Assembly (NCBI RefSeq): GCF_000443165.1
Contig: NZ_ATJV01000047.1
Span: 1 to 64,000 of the forward strand
Direction of reading: 5' to 3'
DNA length: 64,000 nucleotides
DNA from: Thauera terpenica 58Eu
GTDB lineage: Bacteria > Pseudomonadota > Gammaproteobacteria > Burkholderiales > Rhodocyclaceae
Both the position numbers and the translations under genes were made by a program. How positions within the stretch are numbered: position 1 is the first letter of the stretch; each line of letters opens with the position of its first letter. Below, one piece after another: positions 27,679 through 36,739 of the stretch. The notes under the pieces were generated by a model, which did not search any database, had not been told where the DNA came from, and saw nothing but the letters and a program-made list of their open reading frames with translations.

Positions 27679-28180
27679 TGCTCGAACCCGAACGACTCGA
27701 CGAATTGCTCACCCGGCTGCGGCTCACGGCGATCCGCGACCAGCTCGATAGCCTGCTCGATGAAGCCAGCCGGGCACAGATGACGCTGCGCGAAGCGCTG
27801 CTGTTCCTGGCCGAGCGCGAGGTCGCCCGACGCGCCATGCGGCGCATCCAGATGGGCATGAAGCTCGCCCGTTTCCCGTGTGTGCGCACGCTCGAAGGCT
27901 TCGACTTCGACGCACAGCCCTCGATCGATCCGGGGCAGATCCGGGATCTGTCCACCGGTCGCTGGATCGGCCACGGCCAGGCCTTGTTGCTGCTCGGCCC
28001 GCCGGGCGTGGGCAAGACGCACCTGGCGGTCGCACTGGGGCGCGAAGCGGTCGATCGCGGCTATACGGTGCTCTTCACCTCGGCGGCGGCGCTGATGGCC
28101 GGGCTGACGAAGGCGCACGCCGATGGCCGGCTCGAGGAGAAGCTGTTGCAGCTCTCGAAGCCCAAGCTGCTGATCATCGA
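27678..28180 (+). pseudogene. istB: IstB ATPase, 5' part
   Basis: N-terminal ~168 codons of the IS21 helper ATPase, with Walker A GPPGVGKTHLAVAL. The coding sequence stops matching at LLIID (Walker B), exactly where the RIT inverted repeat begins. The reading frame runs on into the RIT element. The 3' part is at 31649-31939. Because the ATPase is broken, this IS21 copy cannot transpose by itself. Confidence 0.9.
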
Positions 28181-28209
28181 TTTATGTGCAGCAGCCAGTG
28201 ATGTGGAGT
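28176..28209 (+). repeat. RIT element left inverted repeat
   Basis: 34-bp sequence beginning ATCGATTTATGTGCAG, perfectly repeated in inverse orientation at 31595-31628. Its first 5 bp (ATCGA) also belong to istB. Confidence 0.9.
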
Positions 28210-28268
28210 CCGACGGCCAATCCCTGACGTGGCGCGGGCTTTTGCCTCGGCGACTCCACATTGCTTCG

Positions 28269-29291
28269 TCACAACCGTCTCAGCCATCCGACGAGGTCGA
28301 CGTCAATGCGCGCGCCGGTCTCGGCGGGCGGAGCCAAGGCTTCCGGAAACACCTGGGCAAGCGCCTGGCGTTTCGAGTCCAAGTCGGCACGTGCGTACTT
28401 CATCGTCGTGTTCAGGGTGGAATGCCCAAGCCATTGGCTGATCGTCGCGAAGTCAACTCCGGCCTTGAGCAAGTAAATCGCCGTGGTATGTCTCAGCGAG
28501 TGGGGGTGTATCCGCTTCTCCTTCAAGGTGCTCGCCGTGGTTGTACTGGCCGCGACGTACTTGTTGAGCAGATACCGGACACCGAAGCGTGTGAGCTTGC
28601 CGCCGCGTTGGTTCGTGAATAGCGTTACGTCGGTCGTCGCGCCCCTCGATGTCTGCTGCGCCAGCGTTTGCAATCGAGCTGCGGTCGAAGCCCAGATGGG
28701 GCAGATCCGTACCTTGCCGCCTTTGCCGCGCAGTCGGACTTGGTATGGTGGCTCGGTCCGAACGTCGCTCAGCTTGAGATCGAGCACCTCCTGGACTCGG
28801 GCCCCGGTATTGAGCATCAGCGCGAACAGCGCGTAGTCGCGGCGCCCCGTCTCGGTAGTACGGTCAATTTGCCCAAGGATCGCTTCGGCCTCGGCCGACT
28901 CCAGATACTCGATCGGTGCGTTCCTTGCGCCGCGCTTGAACGGCAACCCCAGCACGCGTTGCAGCTCGGCAAGATGGGTGGGCGATTCAGTCGCGAGGAA
29001 GCGGGCAAATGTGTGCAGCGCGGCCAGCCGGACATTGCGCGTAGCAATGCTGTTGTGGCGCTCGATCTCGAGGAACATCAGGAACTGCCCCACGTGCTCA
29101 GCGGTAAAGGCGTCGAGATCGAGATCCTCAAGACGGCGGTCGCAGTGTGCGGATACGAATCGCAGGAACAGAACCAAGGCGTCGCGATAGCTGCGAAGGG
29201 TGTGCACACTCATACCGCGAAGCGTTGGCAGATAGTCGCGGAAGAACTTCTCGACGCACAGGCCGAGCTCGTTGGGGCGGATGCGCTTCAT
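28269..29291 (-). CDS. RIT tyrosine recombinase, third gene
   Basis: 340-aa phage-integrase-family recombinase. SAM-like N-terminal core-binding domain, then the catalytic domain: Arg in NTGARVQEVLDLKL, His/Arg in HSLRHTTAIYLL, His in QWLGHSTLNTT and Tyr in MKYARADL. The start at 29291 overlaps the preceding gene by ATGA; the much longer open frame to 29621 is antisense-type overlap and is rejected. Complete catalytic set. Confidence 0.93.
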   Translation of the reverse strand: MKRIRPNELGLCVEKFFRDYLPTLRGMSVHTLRSYRDALVLFLRFVSAHCDRRLEDLDLDAFTAEHVGQFLMFLEIERHNSIATRNVRLAALHTFARFLATESPTHLAELQRVLGLPFKRGARNAPIEYLESAEAEAILGQIDRTTETGRRDYALFALMLNTGARVQEVLDLKLSDVRTEPPYQVRLRGKGGKVRICPIWASTAARLQTLAQQTSRGATTDVTLFTNQRGGKLTRFGVRYLLNKYVAASTTTASTLKEKRIHPHSLRHTTAIYLLKAGVDFATISQWLGHSTLNTTMKYARADLDSKRQALAQVFPEALAPPAETGARIDVDLVGWLRRL

Positions 29292-30265
29292 GATGTGCCT
29301 CCGTTGATCAGATGACCAAAGTGGGTTTCGAAGCGCTCGCTGGCGGCCGCGGCGATATCCGGTAGCCACTTCAGGTAGTAGGCCGTCGAGACGATCGACA
29401 CATGCCCCATGTAGATCGCGAGCTTCGGCAAATTGGACTGCACATCGGCGCCCTGCCTGTACCAGCGCAGCAGCGCCCCTACGGCGAAGCTGTGGCGAAA
29501 GTCGTGAACCCGCGGCCGACGCCCATCCGGACTTCGGACATTGGCGGCCCGGATCAACAGGTGCAGGCCACGGCTCAGGCCGGTGCCGGTATAGGGGCGC
29601 AGACCACGCGTGCAGTTGCATAGCAGGGGCGAATCGGGCGCTGTACTCAATGGTGGCACCAGCCGCTTCCGCAGGTAGGCGCGAAGTTCGCGGCAGGCGT
29701 CGAGCGAAAGTGGCACGAAGCGGGACTTGTGGAACTTCGACTCACGAATCCGCAGCACGCCCGCGATCGGATCGGCATCGGCCAAGGTCAGGCGCAACAG
29801 CTCACCACGACGTAAGCCGGCGGTATAGAGAAGGACGACGGCCAGTCGCAAGACAGCGGGCAGCAGCGGAGAGCCCGACGTCGCACGTTGCTGCGCGGCA
29901 ACGGTCAGCATACGGGCCACGGCATCGGGGCCGAAGATCACCGGCGCGCTGTACGGGCACGGCCGCGGGAAACGATTGGCGTCCGGCACGAAGCAGCTTG
30001 GTTCGGTGCGTTGCCGAAAGAGGCAGAAGTTGCGCACTTCGCGCTGCCGACTCCGCCGGACGTTGGCGGTCAGTTCGGCGAAGGACTTGCTCCACTCATC
30101 GAACAGGGTTTGATCGAGATCCGCGGCACCGCGCACGTGCATGAACTGGAGCAGCGAAACGAGGACTCGTTCCACCTCGCCGTAGCCGCGCCCGAGCGCG
30201 CGCTTCCACCGCAAATACCGGTCGACGAGAGGTTCGAGTGCAACATCGGGACGGAGAGCGTTCAT
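29288..30265 (-). CDS. RIT tyrosine recombinase, second gene
   Basis: 325-aa recombinase. Catalytic Arg in TAGLRRGELLRLTL, His/Arg in HDFRHSFAVGALL, His in YMGHVSIVST, Tyr in TAYYLKWLPD. Overlaps both neighbours by 4 bp (ATGA), so the three proteins are made in fixed stoichiometry and may act as one complex. Confidence 0.93.
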   Translation of the reverse strand: MNALRPDVALEPLVDRYLRWKRALGRGYGEVERVLVSLLQFMHVRGAADLDQTLFDEWSKSFAELTANVRRSRQREVRNFCLFRQRTEPSCFVPDANRFPRPCPYSAPVIFGPDAVARMLTVAAQQRATSGSPLLPAVLRLAVVLLYTAGLRRGELLRLTLADADPIAGVLRIRESKFHKSRFVPLSLDACRELRAYLRKRLVPPLSTAPDSPLLCNCTRGLRPYTGTGLSRGLHLLIRAANVRSPDGRRPRVHDFRHSFAVGALLRWYRQGADVQSNLPKLAIYMGHVSIVSTAYYLKWLPDIAAAASERFETHFGHLINGGTS

Positions 30266-31503
30266 GACAGTCTCCTCGTCCCGTCGGCCGCCAGTGACGG
30301 AAGCGGCAGCCCCACCTCCCGCAGTGCCTCGGTTTGCAATCTCAGGTAGACGCAGGTGCTCTCGAGTGTATGGTGGCCCAGCAGGTCGCCAATCGCCTTG
30401 ATGCCGACGCCACGTTCGAGCAAATGCATCGCAAATGCGTGGCGCAGGCTGTAGGACGAACTGCCCTGCAGCGGCAATCCGCTCAGCCTCGCGCGTTTCT
30501 CATAGACGTCGCACAACGCCGTGTGCTTGATCGGGCCGGCGGGCGTGCGCCCACGCAGGAAGAGCTGCGGGAGCGCGCTTCCCGGTCGCCCACTTCGGAG
30601 ATAGCGCTTGAGGAGGCGAAGCGCCTGATCGGATAGTGGCAGCACGAGCAACGAGTGGGTCTTGCGCTGCTCGACGTGTAGCGTCTTGTTCGCCCAGTCG
30701 ATCGAGGCCAGCGTCAAGGTCACGATCTCGGATGGGCGTAGGCCGTAATACGCCATCAGATACAGCATCGCGTGGTCGCGGCAGCCGAGTGAGTCGGAGC
30801 GGTAGATCGAGCGCAGCAACTTCAGTACGAGATTCCAGGCCAACGCGCGCGGCGGCAACTCGTCCCGATAGGTGCGTGGCGTATCGATGATGTCGAGGCG
30901 CTCGCGCAGTTCCCCCCGGTCATGGCAGAACCGGAGGAAGGCACGCAACTGGGCAATTGTGTGCTGGAGAGACTGACGCTTGAGTCGCTGCCCGGCGGCG
31001 ATAACAAACTGTTGGACCGCGTGTACGGACAGGTCCTGAAACGAAGCGTCGGCCGGCACAGCGTGGGCAAGAAAGGCCGTAGCGCTTGTAAGGTGCTGGC
31101 TGATCGTACTGGCAGCCAGTCCCCGCGTCTCGCGAAGATAACGCCGGTACGCATCGAGAACGGGCGAAAACCGGTTGCAATCAGGCTCGACGACAAGGCG
31201 GCCGTTGGCAGCGAGGAAGCGCTCGAATGCACGCCGCGTTCCGCAAAACTGGGGCTGCTGGTGGGGCGACGCAAACATCGTGGCGAGTTCGGCGACCGAG
31301 AACACCGCATCCGGCGTGACTGATCCGCGGGCTTCGAGGACCTGCTTCAGCCTGCGGACGTGATCATGTGCCGGATCGTGCGCATAGCCTGCAAACACCA
31401 GCCAATCGGCGAAGTCCGCGAGCCAATCGGCGACAGGGGATTCGAGGTAGCGCCGGTGATACTTGGGGAAGAGAGCTGTAAGCATCGTGGTCTCCACGTT
31501 CAT
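30262..31503 (-). CDS. RIT tyrosine recombinase, first gene
   Basis: 413-aa recombinase, the first of the trio. Arg in YYGLRPSEIVTLTL, His/Arg in YSLRHAFAMHLL, His in DLLGHHTLEST and Tyr in CVYLRLQTEAL. The gene begins about 90 bp inside the right inverted repeat, so its promoter must lie in the terminal region. Confidence 0.93.
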   Translation of the reverse strand: MNVETTMLTALFPKYHRRYLESPVADWLADFADWLVFAGYAHDPAHDHVRRLKQVLEARGSVTPDAVFSVAELATMFASPHQQPQFCGTRRAFERFLAANGRLVVEPDCNRFSPVLDAYRRYLRETRGLAASTISQHLTSATAFLAHAVPADASFQDLSVHAVQQFVIAAGQRLKRQSLQHTIAQLRAFLRFCHDRGELRERLDIIDTPRTYRDELPPRALAWNLVLKLLRSIYRSDSLGCRDHAMLYLMAYYGLRPSEIVTLTLASIDWANKTLHVEQRKTHSLLVLPLSDQALRLLKRYLRSGRPGSALPQLFLRGRTPAGPIKHTALCDVYEKRARLSGLPLQGSSSYSLRHAFAMHLLERGVGIKAIGDLLGHHTLESTCVYLRLQTEALREVGLPLPSLAADGTRRLS

Positions 31504-31594
31504 TGAGGTGGAAAACCACGGTACGCCGCGGGGGCCGTATTAACGTTGAGTGCGGATGCGTCGATGCAATGCTCGTCGCAGCGTCAATCCCGCT

Positions 31595-31628
31595 ACTCCA
31601 CATCACTGGCTGCTGCACATAAATCGAT
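31595..31628 (-). repeat. RIT element right inverted repeat
   Basis: 34 bp, the exact reverse complement of 28176-28209. Confidence 0.9.
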
Positions 31629-31652
31629 TAATGTTCGGCGCAACATTAATCG
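31625..31652. repeat. 11-6-11 palindrome at the RIT right junction
   Basis: CGATTAATGTT-cggcgc-AACATTAATCG: perfect 11-bp arms around a 6-bp centre, directly outside the right 34-bp repeat and overlapping the istB junction. The 11-6-11 geometry is that of Xer/dif-type tyrosine-recombinase core sites; the role here is inference. Confidence 0.8.
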
Positions 31653-31939
31653 ACGAACTGGGCTACCTGCCGCTCGAACCGGCGGCCGCGCACCTGTTCT
31701 TCCAGCTCGTGTCGCGGCGCTACGAACGGGCCAGCATGCTGATCACCAGCAACCGGCCGGTCGGCGAGTGGGGACACGTGTTCGGCGACGCCGTTGCCGC
31801 CACCGCCATCCTCGATCGGCTGCTGCACCACAGCCAGGTCATCACGATCCGGGGTGACAGTTACCGGCTGCGCGACAAGCGCCGCAGCGGCCTTCTGCAG
31901 AAGGCCGCTGCCCCCACCCCGATCACGTCGGAGAGTTGA
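31649..31939 (+). pseudogene. istB: IstB ATPase, 3' part
   Basis: C-terminal part of IstB, starting IDELGYLPLEPAAAHLFF and including LITSNRPVGEWG. It joins the 5' part at 28180 in frame through ATCATCGA/CGAACTGG, giving LIIDELGYL. It ends 60 bp before the IS21 right tip. Confidence 0.9.
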
Positions 31940-31999
31940 TTAACCCAGGGGGTCAATTCCAGATGTCGTCAGGGGGTCAAATCTTCGTGTCGCTTGACA

Positions 32000-32397
32000 C
32001 ACTGATGAAGGATCCCATTGCCGCGCTAGAGGCGATCAAGCGCATCAAGGACCTGGGAGTGGAGTTGTTCATCGACGACTTCGGCATCGGTCACTCCAGC
32101 CTGAGCTACCTGCACCGGCTACCGGTCAATGCGCTGAAGATCGATCAGTCCTTCGTCCGCTCGCTGTCCGCCGACGCCGTATCGGTCTCGATCGTCCAGT
32201 CGATCATCGAACTCGGGCACCGGCTCACCCTGGAGGTCGTGGCCGAAGGCGTGGAAACCGAAGAAACCTGCGATCAGCTCGCGGGACTCGGCTGCGACAC
32301 CATCCAGGGCTACTATGTGGCCCGTCCCATGCCCGCTGAGCGCTTCGGTGACTGGCAACTACAGTACGAGGCCGGCCGCGGTGCGGCCCCGCACTGA
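32000..32397 (+). pseudogene. GAF-GGDEF-EAL protein, 3' part
   Basis: C-terminal part of the EAL phosphodiesterase domain: DDFGIGHSSLSYLHRLPVNALKIDQSFV and the late EGVET motif. It begins directly after the IS21 right tip with the duplicated CACTGA. The metal-binding Asp pair is intact, so the original protein probably had phosphodiesterase activity. An open frame from 31936 would fuse IS sequence to it, but a functional product is unlikely. Confidence 0.9.
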
Positions 32398-32412
32398 GTC
32401 AAGAGCACCCCG

Positions 32413-34116
32413 CTACACTTTGAAGCGCTGCACCGTCAGGCGCAGTTGCGCCGCTGCGTCATCCAGCGCTTGAGACACGGTGGCGCTCAGCGTGCCGGCA
32501 GCGCAGTTTTCTTCGCTCACCCGGGCCAGCGTCTCGACCTTGGACGACATCGACGTCGCCGCGCGGTCCTGGTCGATCATCGCCGCCGACACGCCTTCGA
32601 TCACTACCGTCGCTTCGGCAGTATGGGCGCGAATCTGCTCCATCTGCCGCTCGCCTTCCTCCGACATTCGCCGCCCTTCGCTCGCCGCATTCACCACCGA
32701 ATCCATGTTGGACACCGCGTGGCGAATCGACGATTGCATCGCGGACACTTTGACACCGATCTCCTGTGCGGAACTGGTGGTGCTCTCGGCTAGCTTGCGC
32801 ACCTCGTCGGCGACCACGGCGAAGCCTCGGCCCTGCTCACCCGCACGTGCCGCCTCGATGGCGGCATTGAGCGCGAGCAGATTGGTCTGATCTGCCAACT
32901 GCTTGATCACGTCGACGATGCCCGAGATACGTTGCGATTCAGCCTCCAGAGCGTTGACCGTGTCGCTGGCCTGAATGATCTCGCTGGCAAGCGACTCGAT
33001 CGCTCGGCTGGAGCGGCGGATAACGTCTGCACCGCTGGTCGCCGCTGCGTTGGCCTCCTGAGAGTGCGCCAACGCCTCGCCGGCGTGATTGGCAATGCTG
33101 GAGATGTTCTGCAGCATCTCCGCCACCGCCGCAGTCATCGTCATCGCCGCCTCGCTCTGGCGACCTGCCGCATCGGCCACGCTGGACGACACATCCGAGG
33201 CACGCTGCGAGGATTCGCCGATGCTACCGGCCGAATGCAGCACATCGCGCAGCGACATCTGCACTCGCTCGACCAGCGCATTGAGCGATTCGGCAGTCTG
33301 CGCAAGCTCGTCGCGCCCTTCGACCTTGGCACGGACGTTGAAGTCACTGCTCTCGGCGATATGCACCAGGGTGCTGCGCATGGTATCCAGCGAGCCAACT
33401 ACGCTGCGGACGATGGCAACCCCGAGCACGGCCAGCAGGACGCCGGCCACCACCGCGGCACCGAGCAAGAGGCGCGTCACTGTGGCCACCGTACGGTCAC
33501 CCTCGGCCCGGGACACCGCAGCATCCTCGATACTCGTTGCCGCGAGCTTGCTGAGTGGGACATCCAGGGTGGCATAAGAAATCGCCCAGCGCGCGGCATA
33601 GCCTTCAAACTCCAGAAAGCGGGCGCGGAACGTCATCCAGTCCCGCGCCGCGACCAGCTGACGGGTCAGTTCGGCCTGCCGCTCGTCGTTGCGGGCAAAG
33701 TCCTCCCACAAGGGCTGCAGTTCCTCCCACTGCTCGGCCTGCCCGGCGCTCTTAGGCAGCACCCGGTACGCCTCATAGGCGTCGTTGGCACGCTTGCTCG
33801 CTTCGTCGTAGCGCTCGCGGATGCTCGCGAACAGGGCCCGCCCCTCGTCCAGCAACTCGGCTTCGTCCGGCATCAGGGTTTCGTACTTCTCCAGCTTCCA
33901 GGCCGCTCCTTCCTGCACTGCGACGATCGCCTCCAGCCGGCTCGCGCGCAGCACGCCCAGCCAGCGCACGGCGGCCAGGCTCTGTTCGCTCACATCGTGC
34001 ATCACCGCCGCGACACGCTGAAGACCGATCCACCCCGCGCCACCGACGAACAGCAGCGCCACGACTGAGAACACGACCAAGAGCATCAGCTTGATCCGTA
34101 CCGGTATGCGGTTCAC
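32413..34116 (-). CDS. Methyl-accepting chemotaxis protein
   Basis: 567-aa chemoreceptor in the inner membrane. TM1 about residues 8-28, a periplasmic four-helix-bundle ligand domain to about 200, TM2 about 205-228, then HAMP and the cytoplasmic signalling domain, whose tip reads [20 protein letters not shown] followed by [16 protein letters not shown]. The start is a GTG at 34116 with AGGGAGG just upstream, rather than the ATG at 34176. Convergent with the broken GGDEF-EAL gene. The ligand may be a pathway substrate, by position only. Confidence 0.93.
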   Translation of the reverse strand: MNRIPVRIKLMLLVVFSVVALLFVGGAGWIGLQRVAAVMHDVSEQSLAAVRWLGVLRASRLEAIVAVQEGAAWKLEKYETLMPDEAELLDEGRALFASIRERYDEASKRANDAYEAYRVLPKSAGQAEQWEELQPLWEDFARNDERQAELTRQLVAARDWMTFRARFLEFEGYAARWAISYATLDVPLSKLAATSIEDAAVSRAEGDRTVATVTRLLLGAAVVAGVLLAVLGVAIVRSVVGSLDTMRSTLVHIAESSDFNVRAKVEGRDELAQTAESLNALVERVQMSLRDVLHSAGSIGESSQRASDVSSSVADAAGRQSEAAMTMTAAVAEMLQNISSIANHAGEALAHSQEANAAATSGADVIRRSSRAIESLASEIIQASDTVNALEAESQRISGIVDVIKQLADQTNLLALNAAIEAARAGEQGRGFAVVADEVRKLAESTTSSAQEIGVKVSAMQSSIRHAVSNMDSVVNAASEGRRMSEEGERQMEQIRAHTAEATVVIEGVSAAMIDQDRAATSMSSKVETLARVSEENCAAGTLSATVSQALDDAAAQLRLTVQRFKV

Positions 34117-34278
34117 CTGCACCTCCCTGAATTGTCGATGTCGATCGCCTTGGCCCACCCCACCGCCGGACGCCATCCGGTGGGCGTTCCGGTGAGCCGT
34201 GCTAAATGCTTATCGGCAGGCGATAGTTAGTCTTTAACAATATCGTCTTCTTTCGAACTATCATGTACGGACGCTTGC

Positions 34279-34686
34279 TCAGACGGCGAGGCGGATCGTT
34301 GCCCGGCCGCTCGCAATGCGGCGCCCGTCCAACGTGCACATCAATATCTCAATCTCGGCAGCGGCGTCGGTGCGCGCAACCAGTTGCATGGTGAGTACGC
34401 TCGGCTGTCCGACCAGCAGGACACCCTCGAAGCGCGTAGTGAAGCTACTCAGCTGCGCCGACTCGTAGCGGCTGGTCAGCAGACGGCCCATGCGGGCCAT
34501 GTTGAGCATGCCATGTACGATCAAGTCGTCGAAGCCGGCGGCATGAGCGAAATCGCGGTCGAGATGAAGCGGGTTAAGATCACCCGACGCCTCGGCGTAG
34601 CGGCGCAAGTCCTCGGGCCGGCAAGGATCGCCTGTCTCGCGGGCCAGTTCGCTGCCGATCTCTGCGGTCAGAAGGTCCGCACTCAT
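34279..34686 (-). CDS. MaoC-like hydratase, catalytic subunit
   Basis: 135-aa hot-dog protein with a canonical hydratase-2 motif, ASGDLNPLHLDRDFAHAAGF, giving the active-site Asp and His, then VHGMLNMA. It overlaps the preceding FAS1-type gene by ATGA, an arrangement seen for heterodimeric enoyl-CoA hydratases such as those of steroid side-chain degradation. Last gene of the operon starting at 40.5 kb. Confidence 0.88.
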   Translation of the reverse strand: MSADLLTAEIGSELARETGDPCRPEDLRRYAEASGDLNPLHLDRDFAHAAGFDDLIVHGMLNMARMGRLLTSRYESAQLSSFTTRFEGVLLVGQPSVLTMQLVARTDAAAEIEILMCTLDGRRIASGRATIRLAV

Positions 34687-35111
34687 GCTTCGTCGCTCCG
34701 CGGTGGATTGCGCACCAGCACCAACTGGCGCGAGCGGCCGAGCACGCCGGCCTCCTCGTCGGCGAAGGTCGTCTCGATCAGCGCAAACTCGAGTTGCCCC
34801 TCGCGCCGATCGTAGATGTCCGCGACGCACCGCGCGACGCTGACCTTCATGCCTGCGCGGATCGGCGCAACATACTCGAACTGCTGCTCGGCATGCAGGA
34901 TGCGCTTGAGGTCCGCGCCAAGCGCTTCCATGATGCGGCGCGAACTGTTGTCCTGCCCTTCCAACACCTTCATGAAGGTCGGCGGGGCGATCTCGCGGCA
35001 CGCCGGGTCAGGGTCACCAATTGCCTCCGCAAAAGCGGCCAGCGCCGCCGGCTCCACCGTTACCGTGAATGCGGGCAGGCAATAACCGATGCGGCTCCGG
35101 TCAAGCGCCAT
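34683..35111 (-). CDS. MaoC/FAS1-type dehydratase N-terminal subunit
   Basis: 142-aa hot-dog domain of the FAS1-dehydratase type, lacking the Asp-His motif of its neighbour (PTFMKVLEGQDNSSRRIM, then YVAPIRAGMKV). It probably builds the other half of a heterodimeric hydratase and shapes the substrate pocket. The start at 35111 overlaps the preceding gene end by 11 bp. Confidence 0.83.
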   Translation of the reverse strand: MALDRSRIGYCLPAFTVTVEPAALAAFAEAIGDPDPACREIAPPTFMKVLEGQDNSSRRIMEALGADLKRILHAEQQFEYVAPIRAGMKVSVARCVADIYDRREGQLEFALIETTFADEEAGVLGRSRQLVLVRNPPRSDEA

Positions 35112-36726
35112 GCCGCACCGCCAGAAAAAACTCGCCGAGCCGATCGCCCGCGCCGAAGAGTTCGGGCGCGCAGGCACGCGCCCGCTCGAGCCTCGCAGCG
35201 GCCTCGGATTCACCCAGTTGGCGCAGGAAGGCGATGGGACCGCCGCAGTACGCAGGCACCAATCCGGCCACAACGGCCGCGCTGTCGAGCACCGCCTCGT
35301 CGGAAACCCGGCCTTCGGCCAGGGCCTCGAGCGCCCCTTCGAGCACCACAAGAATCTGTCCGTCCTCGTCCAGGCCACGTGCGCAAGCTTCGTGAGCACG
35401 CACGGCCAACTGCGGAATCAAGGGTTCTCGGCCGAACGAGACAAGCACGCCGTCGGGCCGCAGACTGCGCGCAATAAGCAAGGCTGCCGCATGTGCCAGC
35501 GCGTCGCCGTTCGACACGACCTCTACGACCCGCCCGTGCGGACTGCGCTCCGCCACCCACACACTTGCTCCGCATCCGGATGCGGCTCCGTCCGTCAACC
35601 CTTGGCTGCCCTTCAGGTAAGCGACGCGAGTTGCAGCCTGCGTTTCACCGCGCCCACCGACCAGTACCGCGATGTCGCGACGCCCGGATACGTTAGCGTC
35701 GGCCAGTTCGACTCCCGACGCCGCGAGCGCCTTGCCCAGTTCGGGACAGTCGTCGCCCACGAGGGCTACGCGCACCGCACCGGCGTCAGGCGCCCCGTCG
35801 AGGACCTTGAGCGAACGCTGGCGGTCGAGGAAAAGCGAGCGGACCATATTGCCCGCGACCGGATCCTGGATCAGACCTACGAAGATGTCCATTTCATTGG
35901 CAAGCGCAGCATCCATCGGCATGGTCCAGCCCTGGACGACACAATCCATGATCGCTCGATAGGCCGGGTAGTGCGCAAGCAACGCCGGCGACAGGTCGAG
36001 GATCTGAGCGATTCGCGCGTGCGCTCCGTCCTGATCGAGGGCGAGCGCGCCGCTGTCGAACGTCACCCCCTCGGTGTCCCATACCTTGCGCGCATCGCAC
36101 AGTGCCAGGGCACGAGCCTTGGCACGCTCGAGCAACCGCTCGACCGGCGCAATCTCGTCCACCACGCCACACTCCAACGCAGCCGCGGCCTTTAGCGGCT
36201 CGCCACGCAGCAGCATCTCGAGGCCCAGCCGGGCACCCACCATCCGCGGCAGCCGCTGCGTACCGCCGGCGCCGGGCAGCAGCCCCAGCTTGATCTCGGG
36301 CAACCCAAGCAGAACACCGCGGCGATCGGACACCACACGCCCGTGACAGGCAAGACACAACTCCAGGCCACCGCCAAGGGCGAGGCCATCCACCGCGGCG
36401 ACAAAGGGTTTCGGGGAGCGCTCCAGCCTGCGGAAGATGCGACCGAGCCGCCCGCACAGCTCAACGAGTTGCGCGTGGCTGTCGGTCATCGCCCGCTCGG
36501 TGAACATGCGGATCATCGCCAAGTCGGCCCCGGCGAGGAACGCCCCCTTGCCCGAAGCGAGGACGACCGCGACCACCCGCTCGTCGCCCAGGACCCGGTC
36601 GACAAGGCGCTCGAGCGAATCCATCATGTCGAGCGAGAAGACGTTCATCGTGCGGCCCGGCATGTCGATGCGGGCCATCAGCACTCCGTCCTTGCCGAGG
36701 CTGGTTTCGATGTTCTGGTCAGTCAC
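35101..36726 (-). CDS. FadB-like enoyl-CoA hydratase with degenerate dehydrogenase half
   Basis: 541 aa. Residues ~1-300 are a crotonase domain with GLALGGGLELCLACHGRV and LPEIKLGLLPGAGGTQRLPR, carrying both catalytic Glu positions of FadB. The remainder follows the FadB layout but lacks a GxGxxG NAD loop (VRVALVGDDCPELGKALAAS instead) and is ~170 aa short of FadB. So it probably acts only as hydratase/isomerase. GTG start at 36726. Lies between the BadI-like and MaoC genes. Confidence 0.82.
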   Translation of the reverse strand: MTDQNIETSLGKDGVLMARIDMPGRTMNVFSLDMMDSLERLVDRVLGDERVVAVVLASGKGAFLAGADLAMIRMFTERAMTDSHAQLVELCGRLGRIFRRLERSPKPFVAAVDGLALGGGLELCLACHGRVVSDRRGVLLGLPEIKLGLLPGAGGTQRLPRMVGARLGLEMLLRGEPLKAAAALECGVVDEIAPVERLLERAKARALALCDARKVWDTEGVTFDSGALALDQDGAHARIAQILDLSPALLAHYPAYRAIMDCVVQGWTMPMDAALANEMDIFVGLIQDPVAGNMVRSLFLDRQRSLKVLDGAPDAGAVRVALVGDDCPELGKALAASGVELADANVSGRRDIAVLVGGRGETQAATRVAYLKGSQGLTDGAASGCGASVWVAERSPHGRVVEVVSNGDALAHAAALLIARSLRPDGVLVSFGREPLIPQLAVRAHEACARGLDEDGQILVVLEGALEALAEGRVSDEAVLDSAAVVAGLVPAYCGGPIAFLRQLGESEAAARLERARACAPELFGAGDRLGEFFLAVRHGA

Positions 36727-36739
36727 GGTCGCCCGCCCC

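Larger units (their letters stand above)
28181..31648 (-). mobile_element. RIT element (recombinases in trio)
   Basis: About 3.5 kb bounded by 34-bp perfect inverted repeats and holding three tyrosine-recombinase genes on one strand, each overlapping the next by ATGA. That arrangement defines the RIT class. It splits istB in the Walker B motif; the only direct repeat at the boundaries is ATCGA (28176-28180 and 31649-31653). The right side carries an extra palindrome not present on the left. Confidence 0.9.
26325..31999 (+). mobile_element. IS21-family element, itself interrupted by a RIT element
   Basis: 5,675-bp composite. The ends read TGTCAGGCGACAC on the left and, on the complementary strand, TGTCAAGCGACAC on the right, with TG...CA tips. 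Each end carries two TGACCCCCT repeats (left ~26344-26375, right ~31945-31980), the multiple terminal repeats typical of IS21. Genes: istA intact, istB split by a three-recombinase insertion. With the RIT removed it would be about 2.2 kb. Confidence 0.92.

Noticed and set aside
28341-28480. Possible CRISPR or direct-repeat array near the mobile elements
   Set aside because: The repeats at 26.3-32.0 kb are terminal inverted repeats of IS21 and RIT; there are no regularly spaced repeats with unique spacers.
29291-29621. N-terminal 110-residue extension of the third RIT recombinase
   Set aside because: It overlaps the second recombinase gene in another frame; the ATGA start at 29291 fits the trio arrangement.
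34220-34275. Operator-like AT-rich stretch upstream of the chemoreceptor gene (TATCGTC...ATGTACGG)
   Set aside because: Only fragments of the 21-bp consensus are present and they lack dyad symmetry.
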